The notes beneath the pieces are model-generated. The model had not been told where the DNA came from, did not search any database, and saw only the letters and a program-made list of their open reading frames with translations. Source: Cladopsammia gracilis (Eukaryota > Cnidaria > Anthozoa > Scleractinia > Dendrophylliidae). Taken from it: 64,000 bases of DNA. The stretch lies in contig JAJGOT010000115.1 of NCBI GenBank assembly GCA_022457155.1, forward strand, positions 1,011,501 through 1,075,500, read 5' to 3'. Shown here one piece after another: positions 30,751 to 42,830 of this stretch (position 1 is its first letter; each line of letters begins with the position of its first letter). Both the position numbers and the translations under genes were made by a program.

Positions 30751-31560
30751 TGTCAGACCGCGGGGTTGGTGTTTGCATTTGAGTGTGTCACTTGCTTTTT
30801 TCGTGTTTCTGTTTGGTAGTACTTTTACTTCTCCAGTCTATTTTAGCATTCTTTTTCGATTTTGATTAATTTTGGATCAACCGTAAGATGGCGGCTCTAA
30901 GGTAAAAATGTCATTATTTTACGATGTATGATGTCATCCTATAACCTATCATTGACTATGTCTATTGAAGTTAGGGGCTATGTCACGAAGTGTCACGCAA
31001 GTTTACAATCACAATACAGGCACAATCCATTCAACGAGAACGAGATAACACCACTTTAGTACGAATATGTACGGTTCTTTTCAACTGCCGAGGAAATATT
31101 TGTCTTTGAGAGAAAATTAAACACGTAAAAAATTAATTTCACTGACAATCAGCTGCATCAATCATTTGAGTGTCACCGCCCGTGCATCGGTCTTCTCGTG
31201 GCTGGCGACTTTGACACTCGCTCGACTAACCCTGGGATGAAGAGAGACAAAACAATGTACTTGAGAAACTAAAATTAATTAAGAAGGAAAACGAGACAAA
31301 AGAACCGAAAGTGCTGTCTGTTTACATGGTAACAATAACATGAAACGATTTGCAGCTGTTTCTTAGCCACATGAACATACGAACAGGGGGTTGGTGGGTG
31401 AGGAGTCTACATAGTCTACATATACCCAATATCAGAGAAACCTTTGAATGCACAGGTCAACAAGACGCACAAACAAACACACTAGCAGTTGCTGTATCTC
31501 TATTGTATAGATGTTCGCGCCAGACTTCCCTGGAAGTGTAATCACCCAAAATGCCACGCT
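30751..31560. other. Intergenic, nothing recognised
   Basis: No coding exon with recognisable features and no terminal repeats were found. Confidence 0.35.
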
Positions 31561-31565
31561 AAATT

Positions 31566-31930
31566 ATACAATACAATACAATACAGTATTTTATTTAATG
31601 TGGAAAGTACGCATAGCTGTAAAGCTAGTTTACAGGTACTCCACAACATAAGATAAAACTTAGAATAAAACAGAAATTACAGCCGTAAAAATATTAAAAA
31701 TTGATATAGATATAAGTTTATAATTACAATTAAAATTTTAAAATGTTCAAAATGCCGCATGCGAATTTGCCTAATGAATTGTTTGCTGCCAGATAGGATT
31801 CTTATGTTGTTTGGTAGAGAATCCCATTTTTTTGCGGCAATATTTGGTTGAATTTGCTTTGGGCAATTAAAGAAAATGATCGCCCCTTAAATTATTATTA
31901 GAATGACGGAGGGATATTGTATCCCCAATA
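31566..31930 (-). mobile_element. LINE 3' tail, minus strand
   Basis: On the minus strand a short frame reads IAAKKWDSLPNNIRILSGSK then FIRQIRMRHF, the WxSLP...F motif that ends many CR1/L2-type reverse transcriptases. It is followed by a tail of ATTGT-type repeats (31568-31586). The rest of the element is absent. Confidence 0.55.
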
Positions 31931-32399
31931 CTGGATGGAGCTCTACTGCTGAGGCACTAAAGTAAATAAGAAGCAAAGGACCGCGAACGAAAATGCTGCC
32001 AGTGGTGAACGTAGGTGGTTGCTTACGAGAAGTCAGACAATTTTAGAGTCCAAAGCATCTATCCGCGCAAATTACTTTTAATTATCATAAAATATATTTG
32101 TAAAGCTACTCGGTGGTCCGAAACCGCATATAAGCGGGTCTAATTAATATCAAATTACGCATGCAAGCGGCAAAATAGGCCCTATTTACCTAACAGTAGT
32201 ATTCTTTATATTACTGACGTTAGAAACAGAACTGAGAGAAAATAGCTTCAGTTTAGCACTGATCTGCAGTGTTTAGGGTTAAGCACTGATTTTAAAACGG
32301 TTAGCTTTCATTTATGGTTATGGGTAACTCTATAAACTTGATGTTAAAAATTACAGTTCCTGTCAGCTAGCCCTCCTTGGTGTAGTGGATATAGGTATT

Positions 32400-32720
32400 A
32401 GTTAATATATATAGATAGGCTTAGCCTAACAGCGGAGCTCTCTGAACAGAAACGATGATGATAAGCTTAACTTAGGTGAAAGGTCGGAAGCACAAGAAAA
32501 GTTAGAATTAAGATTGACGACCAGGCTACTTTTCAATTTTAGCAATAGCTTATTACGCGACCGTCTGCACAGTACATTTAGACTGCACAAATTCCACAAA
32601 AGCTTACTGTTTGAGAAATGTGAAACCTCTCTTGAGTAACAAACCGCGAAATAAAGCAGGGAAAAACGATTTTGCAAACCATTTTCTCCGCTAAACACAA
32701 CAAAAGTTTTTTTTTTCTTT
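32400..32720 (-). repeat. Short derivative of the LINE-like family at 36.6 and 61.2 kb
   Basis: Read on the minus strand it joins the GCGGAGAAAA...TTTCGCGGTTTG block of the 5' region to a 3' block (TACTGTGCAGACGGTCGCG and TATCTATATATATTA) also present at 62280-62470. It is an internally deleted copy. Confidence 0.5.
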
Positions 32721-32777
32721 TAAAATGTTTTATTTCTCAATAACAAATCCCTAAAGTTTACAATATTATCCTGAGAG

Positions 32778-32985
32778 GCTAGTCATTTCCGGTTACAAGG
32801 CCTTCCTGAGTTAAGGCTATTCATTTCCGGTTACAATAATACAAGGTCAGTTCCGGTTTACAGTCACTTGAAAGTCTAGTCCATACGGGATTATTTATAA
32901 AGTTCATTTCCGGTCGTTTGGTCCACTTGGATATCCTTTCTGGTTTGCACATGATTACTTTAGTCATTTCTGGTAATGAATGATG
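32778..32985. repeat. Imperfect tandem repeats with TCATTTCCGGTTAC core
   Basis: Five or so diverged copies spaced about 40-50 bp apart carry TCATTTCCGG or close variants. No further function is visible. Confidence 0.4.
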
Positions 32986-33559
32986 AGTTCCCAGTAGCTA
33001 AATTATTAGAGTCACAAGCTTTGACTGTTGTATTTCACAACAGTTGGATGAAGAATTTAGTCTAGACGAGGTTTACTGACAAATAGCATTTAATAATCGG
33101 TAAGGCGTGCTGTACGACATTTTTACTAACCCCTAGTATCTTAGACTGTGATAGTGAATGAGTTTCTGCAAAATAGTGAGTCTAGAAAAGGTCTAGGATA
33201 AGGTAGGATTTTTCGTTGTTTAGTCTAGAATAGGGTTGCAAAATGCAGCTAAAATGGTCTAGTATAGGTTAAGGGTTTCAGAGTCCCAGCGGCACACCCC
33301 CGCCCAAAAATTTGCAAAGTACCCCCCGGTCATTTTGCAACTGTGTTGTGATGTCATTCCTTATGTCCCTTACAGTGGCCCGAGAGTTCTTGGTGCCATT
33401 GTGAAAAGTTGCTTTATTTTGAAAAACCCATATACCATAAGTATGGTCTTAATGAGCGTGCTCGAATGTCATTCTCGTCGTCAGCAGAAGTCCATTAGGT
33501 AAAAGAAACTAGTCTTAACATTAACTAAAAACCAAGTATTGAGTAGTGCCGATAGGGTG

Positions 33560-35703
33560 GGAGTGAAAACACCCCACACCCTTCCACAGGTTCAAATTTT
33601 AATCTAGCTTGGAAAGGCGTGGTAACCAGTTATCCGGTTCCACATTTGCAGTACCATTGCTAAACCAGACACCCAAGATTAACATTCTTGACACCCACGT
33701 CAGGCCATAACGAGTGTCCGGACGTGAGCACCAAGCTCCTAACTTCATGGCTTCTGTACTCTTTGCCACATTTAATTTAGTCCCTGTACCTGTCTCGTAA
33801 TTGTGAAGTAAAGTAAACAATTTGTCTAAAGAAAAAATGTTGCTTACAAAACATGTGGAGTCATCCCCATATTGGTGAATTTTAGAACGCTTTCCTCAGG
33901 CTTCTGGAAGGAGAAAACTTTTAGTAGTATCATCCTTTCTTATACTGGTAGCCAAAACCTGCACATAAAATGTACAAAAGTGGAGACCGGGGATCCCACA
34001 CTCGAGTGAAATTTCTTTAGTCAAAAAACCATTAACTATAATTGTCATATTTGCTTGACAGTATAATGTAGAAATCCACCGCTGGAAATTAGGGCAAAAT
34101 CCAAAACGACTTAAAACATTGGTAAAAAGTTTACCAATGTTTTTCTACCCTGTCAAAGGCTTTCTCTTGATCAATATTGACAGCAAGATACCAGTTTCAT
34201 TGGTAATATTTATATAATCTAGAGTGTCACGCAAGAGAAATAAATTCTCAAAAATCGTCCTACCTGGGACGGAATAAGTTTGATCTTCTTGAAATAATCG
34301 AGGGTAACACTTTTGAAAGTCTGTTTGTAAGAGCTTTTGAACAAATTTTGTAATCAACATTGAGTAGCGAAATGGCCAGGCCACCAATTTTTGAGGTTTT
34401 TCTTATCATCTTTCTTGTATTAAAAGTAATCTAGTCACGCTTCCTTGCATTGAATCACTGAGAGAATTATTTTCCAAACTAAATTTATAATTTCAAACAG
34501 AATAGGGCCTAAAAGATCCCAGAATTTAGCGTAAAATTCTTGAGGTAATCCGTCTGAACCGGGCCACGCATTGCTTGGGTAATTTCAGCCAAAGATAAAA
34601 ATCCTTCGCAGGATAAAAATTTCGCTCTCTCTTAATCTGTTTTCAAGTTTGTTCAAAAATTTGGTTTGGACTGTTAAATTAACAGGTTCTTGCAAGTACA
34701 AATTACGGTAAAAATCGAAATGAGCCGGAGTCTTGTGAAAAGACTTCAACACCGGCGGAGTTATAAATAGATTGAACAGTATTTTTTCTGAGCACGTAAA
34801 AAAGAATTTGGTAGGTTTTTCACTTTCTTCAAGCCATTTGACTCTGCTACGAATTTGGCTTCCTCTCATTTGGGATAAATTAATGGCCCGAATTTCTCTT
34901 TCAAGCGTTTCTATGGTGGTTTTCACTGAGTTATCTCCTTCAATGAGAGTCCGTTTAGCTTCGATCAAAGGATTTATAGTTGTTAATATCGCGATTTAAC
35001 TTAATGTGCCTTGTTTACTTCGACCAAAATCTATAGCAACTAATTTTATAGATTCTTTAAGAAAATCCCACCAAGCTTGAATGGAAGTAAATGTTTTCCG
35101 GTGCAATACATGTTTCTTAATAATTTCTGAGATATTAAATTCTAAATTTAGCCTCCAAAGTAATGCATTATGCAAATTGGGGCTTAAATTAACAGAATCA
35201 TGATCAGAAAAAACACAAGGTAAAATTTCACATTTTAAAAAGGAATCATACAAGTCCTGAGCAATAAAAAAATTATCCAAACGTGTACCGATAGTTTTAT
35301 CCGCATTAAACCATGTGCATTGTATTTTTCAGTCGGCCGTGGTTTTTTTTTGTGTCATAAAAATACGTTCACTTGGATTCGTGGGTGCATAAGTATAAAA
35401 CCAAATTAATTTTCGTGTCGTCGAGTTCAGTTAAAACACTAACAATTCTACCAGAAGAATCTTTTTTCCATTGTAAACATTTGAAATCAGTATTTTCAGC
35501 GACAAGAATGGTATCGCCGCCTTGTTTACCAAGAGCGGGCAACCAGAAACTTTTACCGCGCCATAAATAGCCGTCAGAGAATTTATCGCATTTTGTCTTG
35601 TCGCTAAAGTTTCTTGTAAACAAATAAAATCAGAACGGGAATTTTTCGCAAAATCAAAAACACAGCGTTGTTTCGCTTCATTGCCAAAACCACGGATATT
35701 CAA
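33560..35703 (-). mobile_element. Degenerate L1-Tx1-like LINE ORF2, minus strand
   Basis: Minus-strand frames show an APE endonuclease start (MNIRGFGNEAKQRCVFDFAK with DFICLQET), a middle region (QIRSRVKWLEESEKPTKFFF) and RT pieces (YSVPGRTIFENLFLLRDTLD). Stops and frameshifts interrupt it repeatedly and the 3' half is missing. It is the same superfamily as the 27.6-kb fragment but carries the N-terminal half. Confidence 0.75.
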
Positions 35704-36242
35704 AGTTGTAAATTTAGCTCTGAATGCAAAAACTTGGAGAAAATTCTTCTGGTAAAATTAAGCTTACATATTAATTTGAAAATTACATTTAGACAGTTAC
35801 TTGCTTTTCTGTTTATGTTTGTTTGTCCGATGTCCAGTGTTTCTCCTCTTCGGCAAAGGTTGTTCGCCGTCATATTCAGAACGTTCGAGAGTTTTAGTGT
35901 CCGTTTTCTCCGATCCTTTGGTACTGGAAAAATCCGTAATAAAATCACACATCTCCCCGCATTGAAAAATGTATGAAGTTCCCCGAAGCAAGATTTTATC
36001 CAAGAAAGCTCTTCTTTTTCCACTAAAGCAGCTTCTGAGTATCCCTTAATTAGTATCTCTGTCTTGAGTAGCAAACCGCGAAAAAATGCAGGGAAATAAC
36101 GACATTTCTTCTCCGCTAAAACACTGACCAGCGAAAGATCCAAACTTTTTAAAACGTGTTCACCGAGCTGACGGCTGTGTAGCCGCGCGAAAAACAAAGC
36201 TAGCTCTATATTCCTCCAAAAACGCTTGATTTGCAGAGTCAC
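35700..36242 (-). CDS. Putative ORF1-like frame of the minus-strand LINE
   Basis: A 180-codon minus-strand frame ending at the ATG of the endonuclease frame, an ORF1-ORF2-like arrangement. The segment EILIKGYSEAALVEKEELSW recurs at about 61590-61680. No zinc knuckle, RRM or coiled coil is obvious, and part overlaps the LINE's 5' region, so coding status is uncertain. Confidence 0.35.
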   Translation of the reverse strand: MTLQIKRFWRNIELALFFARLHSRQLGEHVLKSLDLSLVSVLAEKKCRYFPAFFRGLLLKTEILIKGYSEAALVEKEELSWIKSCFGELHTFFNAGRCVILLRIFPVPKDRRKRTLKLSNVLNMTANNLCRRGETLDIGQTNINRKASNCLNVIFKLICKLNFTRRIFSKFLHSELNLQL

Positions 36243-36610
36243 ACAGCCTCAAATGCAGTCTTGACCACTGTTCGAGAAATTGTGAAACCTGTCTTAAGTA
36301 GCAAACCGCGAAAATGCAGGGAAATAACGACTTTTAAACGGTTTTCTCAGTTTTCTCCGCTAAACACAGCTCCAACTAACGTGTTTACCGAGCTGACGTG
36401 ACATTCCCCATGTAGCTGCGCGAAGGCGCGAAAATCAAAGCCTCGCTTTCGTTTCAAAATGCCCAACACGGGGGGCGGCGGGCGGACGGACACGCGCCCG
36501 CGAAACATTCCGCTGGTCATGACCATGAAAAATGACGGCATGGGTTCTATGAGTATGGCGCTCCGCGCGGGCCTTCGGCCCGCAGAGCTCCGCTATGAAG
36601 CAAACGACTC
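36050..36610 (-). repeat. LINE-like 5' region with tandem monomers
   Basis: A unit containing TAGCAAACCGCGAAAA, TGCAGGGAAATAACGAC and ACCGAGCTGACG occurs twice in tandem (36068- and 36300-). The distal GC-rich part, with a GCGGGCCTTCGGCCCGC hairpin, matches 61210-61480 on the opposite strand. This looks like repeated promoter monomers. Confidence 0.5.
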
Positions 36611-36879
36611 GGGTTCGAGGCATACACCCTTCTGATCTTTTGCTTTCTTTTACTAAAAAAAGGAGTTTTACTTGATGTAAAATGTTCAAGTGAACGACAA
36701 AAGCCAGTTTGAATCAGCTCTATTTTCGTTATTTCTCAGTAGGTGAATTGGGCCTACTTTAACCGCTTGCATGCGGTAATTTGATGTTAATTATAGACCC
36801 GCTTATATGCGGTTAATTATATGCGAATCGGCTGCGAATTGTGTGGAGACAAAAAATTTTTCACCCACCCTCCCCTCCC

Positions 36880-37074
36880 GCCTCTTCTTTAGATCACTAC
36901 ATTCACGTCATTCGCCCACCGTTGGTCCAAGCGTTGCTATGTAGTCGAGTTTATTTATCAAGATATGCGTCCGCTGTGATTCATTTCCGCTTTCAGTTTG
37001 CTAAGACATCCTCGCCGACCTCGCTTTAGAGCTACGCAGACTTCTTTTCTTCAAAATCTTTCCGTGGATACAGG
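36880..37074 (+). promoter_or_regulatory. Putative NLR promoter and non-coding exon upstream of gene B
   Basis: A diverged copy of the 4530-4911 cassette. It keeps GATCACT, a degenerate CRE (CACGTCATTC) and the end TTTTCTTCAAAATCTTTCCG then TGGATACAG/GTTAG as a donor-like boundary. Sequence after it (to about 37270) also matches copy 1. Confidence 0.35.
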
Positions 37075-37625
37075 TTAGCAGTCATTAGTAAAAGACAAAA
37101 GAGTTACGGAAGTATTTGGGACGTCCATGTATCCTTTAATAACGTCACAACGTTATTCCTGAGCTGACATTGAATCAGAATATCAGGAAACTGTTGTGTT
37201 TTAACTACTCTAAAAAACAGGTTGCTCGATACTCCATCCTTCGTAGTTCAGGCTGCAAAATATTTACAGTTCATTTGGGCAATTCGATGTCCTTTTCTTG
37301 CTACAAGGGTCTATAACCTTATATCAAACTGAAAGTATTCAGTTCAGTTTGGTGAAATGGTGAAAAACAGCTTCTTTTTCTGGACTTATTATTTTTCCTA
37401 ACTAATTTTTTTTTTTAATTTATTGATTCATCTTCGACCAAGAAAGCAAGTCAGCCTTTTTCCAAACAGCATACTGATTAAATGAATACTGAGTAAATAA
37501 ATTGTAACATTTAAAGGACTGCACGATGAACGAAACATTAGTTAGCAGTCATATAAGTCATGAAAGTAATAAACGCTACTAATTTATGCAAATAAGGTAT
37601 GTTTATAACTTCGCCACGCATTTAA
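37075..37625. other. Non-coding DNA after the gene B cassette
   Basis: The first 200 bp match the cassette spacer (CCTTCGTAGTTCAGGCTGCA). The remainder is AT-rich with no recognised feature. Confidence 0.4.
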
Positions 37626-37626
37626 G

Positions 37627-37767
37627 TTCGGTTTCGTCGAAGCCGATTTGCCTTTCGTAAACAAACGATGCCATTTTTAACGATCGATGCCATGATTAAC
37701 ATTCATTAATCTCGCTAAAATTGCATCGCTTGTTTACGAAAGGGAAAATTGGTTCATCGAACTACGG
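37627..37767. mobile_element. Foldback MITE with CTTTCGTAAACAA arms
   Basis: GATTTGCCTTTCGTAAACAA and CGATG at the left are mirrored by CATCGCTTGTTTACGAAAGG at the right, with further imperfect pairing outside. Confidence 0.5.
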
Positions 37768-38286
37768 TAATAGCAAAAGGATTAACAGAGAGCCAATCTT
37801 ACATTGCAGGTGACACTATAAAATGAGGGAAGTATTTTGAATTGTTAAAAGGCGCACCTAATTCTACATTGCTAAATGTTTCAGAACCGTTGTTGTCGAC
37901 AACACCGAACTACTAGTTTGCTGTAAAAAACTTTATTATCTTCATCATGGTAATATTGAGGAGGTAAAAGACACCTGCGTAGCTATTTATGTGCTTCAGC
38001 AGCCCCGGGATACTAGTTTGGTTTGTTGTTTTCAGCTCAAACAAATTTTCTGATGCATAAAAGCCATTGTACTGGATGCTTTGAATAATATTTTTACTGA
38101 AATTTGTACCAGAAACTCATGTACTTTCTTGTTCCTAGGATATTCTTTTAAACCTTAGCTTTTTAGTCCCGGTGTAGAGCAGCTAAGAACCGTGAAAACC
38201 TGTTATGGTTAATTTTGGATAAAAACATAGGATCCGGAAAAAACTATAATCGCAACTGTTTTAATATTCCTAACTCTTGGCATCTT

Positions 38287-38288
<2 letters not shown>

Positions 38289-38345
<57 letters not shown>

Positions 38346-38700
38346 TTTCCATAGCGCAGTTCCTAAAGTTCACAGCGCTTTACACGATAATAGATCATAA
38401 AAACTAAATCAATAAAAATGCATCCGAAGATAATACATAATAAAAAAACCCTCAAGTGAAGAGGCAGTCTTAAATAAATATGTTTCAAGATTCCTTTTGA
38501 AAGAATCCACTGAGGTGCTAAGCTTGACCAGTAGTGGAAGGGAATTCCAGAGCCTAGGCGCAGAGGTGGAGAAAGCCCTGCCACCGTAGGTTTTAAGATT
38601 GAAGGGCGGCTCTACAAGTAGATGTTTAGCAGAAATACGAAGGGAGCGAGGAGGTACATAGGGCAGTAACATAGAACAAATATATCCAGGGGCTATTCAG
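38289..38700 (-). mobile_element. LINE 3' tail, minus strand, with ATT-repeat end
   Basis: The minus-strand frame encodes SLRISAKHLLVEPPFNLKTY, AFSTSAPRLWNSLPLLVKLS and VDSFKRNLETYLF, the classic end of CR1/L2-type reverse transcriptases. It runs into an (AAT)n run at 38289-38342 that is the retroelement tail. Only the last 90 codons or so remain. Confidence 0.8.
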
Positions 38701-38709
38701 GGGCTAAAT

Positions 38710-39460
38710 TATTTATACCAGACATAACAGGCGACTTTTCAAGTCAGTTGAGTGTCTGTAAAACTCGGAACACCCCGGAATATCCCGGAACCTACCCGGA
38801 ACAATCCGGAAAAATTAAAATAAATTAATTAAAATAATAGTAAGTTATGTAACAAAAGCAAATAAAATATACTTGGAAAAATAAAACTGAATAGAGGTTA
38901 TTCGGGGAAAAGTCGTGTAATAAGGCTAAATATTTTTACAATTGAGTTTTTGGGGTTTGTTTCTGATTTTTTTAAGGACTGGACTATTACACCCCCACCC
39001 CAGATGACATTTTCAAAGAAACCGTCCATCTATGGTACATATCGTTTACTCTTAGCTGGTAATTTTTAACTTCATGTACGACATTGCTTCCTTAAATAAT
39101 TCTCAATAACAGTTGTTAATTTTCATTTTCTAATTTGAATGTATAATTCGCGGACTGATCGCGTGACCTATTTCATTGATCGCGTGATTGATTGAAATGT
39201 TTGGTTTTCTGGTAGAGAATTAAGGTAAATTGCACAGTTTATATTTTGACTGCACAAACGCTTTTCAGTCGCAGGAAATGGCGTTTTAGAAGGAAACGGC
39301 ATCAAAAAAATTTTCCGTGGGCATGTCCACCCTAGACGTTTGCTCGTATCACGCCTTTTGGCGTGAAACTTACTCTCTCACTAAATATGTGCTTTCTGCT
39401 AAAAATTGTCTACAATGTAGGTAATTGATTTTGTGCAAATTAAATTCTGAGCCATCTTTT
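38710..39460. other. Non-coding, with promoter-flank similarity near 39.1 kb
   Basis: 38760-38815 has short CCCGGAA repeats. About 39125-39190 (GATCGCGTGACCTATTTCAT) matches conserved blocks in the upstream cassette array (for example 5940, 8980, 12690). Confidence 0.4.
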
Positions 39461-39469
39461 GTTTTTAAA

Positions 39470-39574
39470 ATCCTACATAGCACGTCTGACGTCATATTGA
39501 GATGGCTGTCATGTAATATCACGTGTTGAACAGACTTGTACCCGACATTGTTTCATGAACTAGAGCTAACTAAG
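39470..39574 (+). promoter_or_regulatory. Putative 5' exon/promoter of NLR gene B (CRE and E-box)
   Basis: Counterpart of 14175-14265, with TGACGTCA (39487-39494), CACGTG (39520-39525) and AACTAAG before GTAAGAATCCAG. A matching acceptor (TATTTTTCTAG, ending 43405) lies 19 bp before the gene B start, so the 5'-UTR intron would now contain the whole 3-kb transposon. Confidence 0.5.
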
Positions 39575-40266
39575 GTAAGAATCCAGTTAACAAATAAAAT
39601 GTTTAAAATATTTTTATCTCCTTTTAATTTATACGATAAATTGAGCGACATTCATATAAAGATATAGGCTCGCGTCATGTAAAAGCATCATTCTTGTATA
39701 AATATTTTGCACTATCCTTACATTCTCTTCCTCACAAAGACGTGATTAACTTCTTCATTGCATTTTGATATGTTTATTTTTTGTTACGGTATGTTACTTA
39801 CATATAAAAGCTACATAAACAGAGTGCTTTAATAGTTTCAAGATTAGTAATGGATAGCAAGCAATTATGACAGAGAGGACAGAGAGGACAGAGAGGTCAT
39901 TGGGGGTTATCGTACAGAGCCCGCACTTTTTTTTTTCGTACGGAGCCCGCTAAGTGCCATCCCAAATGACACTCTATTTTTTTTTCGCGACTTTTTTTCT
40001 GGACTTTTTTTTCGCGACTTTTTTTTCGCGACTTTTTTTTCGCGACTTTTTTTTTCGCGACTTTTTTTTCGCGACTTTTTTTCGCGACTTTTTTTCGCGA
40101 CTTTTTTTCACGACTTGTTTGCGGGCTCAAAGACAATGTATAAGTAAGTAGTGAGTGAAAATGCTGTCGAAGACGAATCGAATAATCGTGATCTTCATAA
40201 CGATCGTTCTTCCGTTGTGTACGGCTGTTCTGCCGCGATATCTACCAAAATGACAGCAAAAATTAC

Positions 40267-41414
40267 TTGCAACGCGACGATTTAATAGAAATATATTTTC
40301 AGTTGGGGCTGCAGCACTGGGAGATATTAACCTTTCTTATGCTACAGCATGGAATCAGATTAAGTCTACGCCAACTCAAAAGAATTTTGTCACCTAGAGG
40401 ACTTCGAAGAAGAAACAACACCAGTGATATGCAGGATGTTTTAACAGCCATAGAGACAGAACTGCAAGGCAGTGGAAGTCTTGTTGGCTACCGTGCGATG
40501 CAACAAAGACTGGTTATTGACCACAATCTTGTTATTGACAAAGAAACAGTTCGCCATATTCTAAAAATAGTCGACCCGGATGGTGTTGAAACTCGGTCAA
40601 GGCATCGCCTGAAACGCAGACAATATAGAAGCAAAGGTCCCAATTACATTTGGCATACAGATGGTTATGATAAATTGAAACCGTTTGTTTCTGTATTCAC
40701 GGCTGTATCGACGGGTACAGTCGGCGTATTCTTTGGCTAGAGGTAGGAGTAACCAACAATGACCCAGACGTCACGGCGGCCTACTTTTTGGACTGTATTC
40801 GTTCCGTTGGGGGTGTACCACGTATTATGCGTGCCGACAACGGTACAGAAAATGTTCGCATCGCAGCGATTCAGCGATTTTTTCGAAGGGAGGCGGTTGA
40901 TGCGTTTGCCAGGGAAAAGAGCTTTATGTATGGCAAGTCAGTTTCCAATCAGCGGATTGAGGCATGGTGGGGTCAGTTACGAAGAGGCGGTATGGATTGG
41001 TGGATAACATGTTTTAAAGATATGCGAGATAACGGTTTGTACTGCGATGATAGTATTATTCACGTAGAATGCCTTCGATTTTGCTTCATGTCTATCATAC
41101 AAGAGGAATTGCAGAAAGCCACTAGGTTATGGAACCTACATGGAATCAGACCATCTACTAACCCGGAATCTCCTCCCGGGAGACCGGACATGTTATATTT
41201 TATGCCGGAAATCAACAACACACAGGACTACACAACAGCTGTACATTTGGAAGATGTGGATCTAGTTGAGGAGACCTATGACTTGCAGCATTTCCATTTA
41301 ACTTGTTCGCCTGAATTTCAAGCCTTGGCTCAAATAATTATGACAGAGCAAGGTCTGGTGATGCCTATGCTAATGGCGCGAAAGCTCTTTACCTTGAATT
41401 ACTGGTTCACATAA
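40267..41414 (+). CDS. Integrase-core transposase (rva_4/Ginger-like), one frameshift
   Basis: Encodes a retroviral-integrase-fold DDE transposase of the kind common in fish and cnidarians. It has an N-terminal HTH-like part (IEIYFQLGLQHWEILTFLML, LSLRQLKRILSPRGL), ELQGSGSLVGYRAM, then catalytic motifs: Asp in WHTDGYDKLKPF, Asp in RADNGTENV and Glu in NQRIEAWWGQLRRGG, and the tail CLRFCFMSIIQEEL with SPPGRPDMLYFMPE. A single-base loss near 40685 shifts the frame, so the protein is split into two open parts (to 40740 and onward to 41414). No ATG is evident at the 5' end; the frame is open upstream to at least 40249. Confidence 0.75.
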
Positions 41415-41429
41415 AAGATGTGGAAGATA

Positions 41430-42830
41430 GCATGCAGTGAATAGCTAGCTCGGCCGCAAGAGTTCTTTATCGTTTATTTAAGGAAAAAGATATGAAATCA
41501 GTTCTTATGAAGCCTTTGATAGTTGCTGTCGGTTGCGTTACTTGAGGCGTAAAAGGGGGCACTCCCTTATTTGGCCATAAGCGGCACCTCGCTACCCAAG
41601 CTTCCATAGAGTCCACCCGTGGGGAGATGGGTGGCGCGAGAGGGGGAGGGGGGATGTAGGGGCGGTCAAGAAAGGCCCAGGAAGAACATTATTTCCACAC
41701 ACAGGCAGGGAAAAATTGGTATTGTGGCAAGGTTGTTAACAATTCATTTATAAAATCAAACAAGGTTTATTACTTATCATTTTATAATATCGCGGTAATA
41801 GCAACAGTAAACGACAAAAAACATGTTATATAAAGCGTTATAAACATCACTTTCCGTTACAGTGCAATGTAAGTTACCATGACAACTTATGTATTATTTG
41901 CAAGATAGAGAAATCGTACTTCTATAAGTTTTTGTATACATGTATATTCTGATAACAGTAATACTCCTTTATCTATAACGTCATCAATTATTGTAGCAAT
42001 AGACATTTCAGGTAGAGTGATTTTCGTAAGACCGTGAAACAGTATCTAGCAGTTAATCAAAATTAGCCAAAATTAGCACGGCATTTTCAGACTTGGATCT
42101 TTAAGAAGACGCCCACATCCGTGATGAAGAAAAACTTTCTCACAAGTCTTGCCGCACCGCAGACTTAGATACTAAATAACGGGCTAAGAGATTGACTGAT
42201 CCTAGCATTTCAAAGCAATAACATAAATTATTAAACTTTAGCCACAACTACTATACACAAATTAGCCAAAGAAACCCTAACATATGCCAGGAGAGCTAAC
42301 ATAACGAAGGCTTAAAGAAATAAAATAATTCTATAAATGGCTATGGACAGCATGAAAACCTCTTGTCGTTAGAGAGATAATACCATAGATCAAAGGGTCA
42401 TGCAATACTATACAGCATGCAAAACACATAGATAATTGTGACTTGTCACATCGTATTGGTGATCTAAGGGAACAGATATCTCGTAGACCTACTTGAGAAA
42501 GCTATTCTAAAGGCTTTTTTATGCATTTTGCGACAAGTGGGAGTCGTGTTTGGCTTTTTACACAACTTTGGGTAACGCTATTGAAGGTCACGTTGTTGCG
42601 AAATATGATATCGTTGAAATCATTCGCGTTGTTCATTTTCGATCAGGTTCTGACCATGAATTGGAAGAGTTTGAGTGGATTAAACACAGTTTGACCAGAA
42701 TTTCTTTCATATCATATGCATGGCTCGCACTTATGGCTCGCATGACTCGCATGACTCGCTGGCTTGCAGAATGACCAGAATGTCCGGCCCCTGTGGACGT
42801 CATTTCTAACATTTCATTATTTTATATATA
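41430..42830. other. Transposon interior, non-coding 3' part
   Basis: AT-rich with many stops. A short frame at 42550-42774 has no recognisable family features. Confidence 0.4.

Noticed and set aside
30358..30820. Open frames on both strands in the 30.4-kb repeat
   Set aside because: Frames follow the 85-90-bp repeat and contain no recognisable domain.
32370..32410. tRNA-start-like sequence TCCTTGGTGTAGTGGATA
   Set aside because: Only an A-box-like stretch is present. No B box or cloverleaf could be found downstream on that strand.
39897..40151. Lys/Arg-rich or Phe-rich frames in the CGCGAC repeats
   Set aside because: They translate the transposon's terminal repeats.
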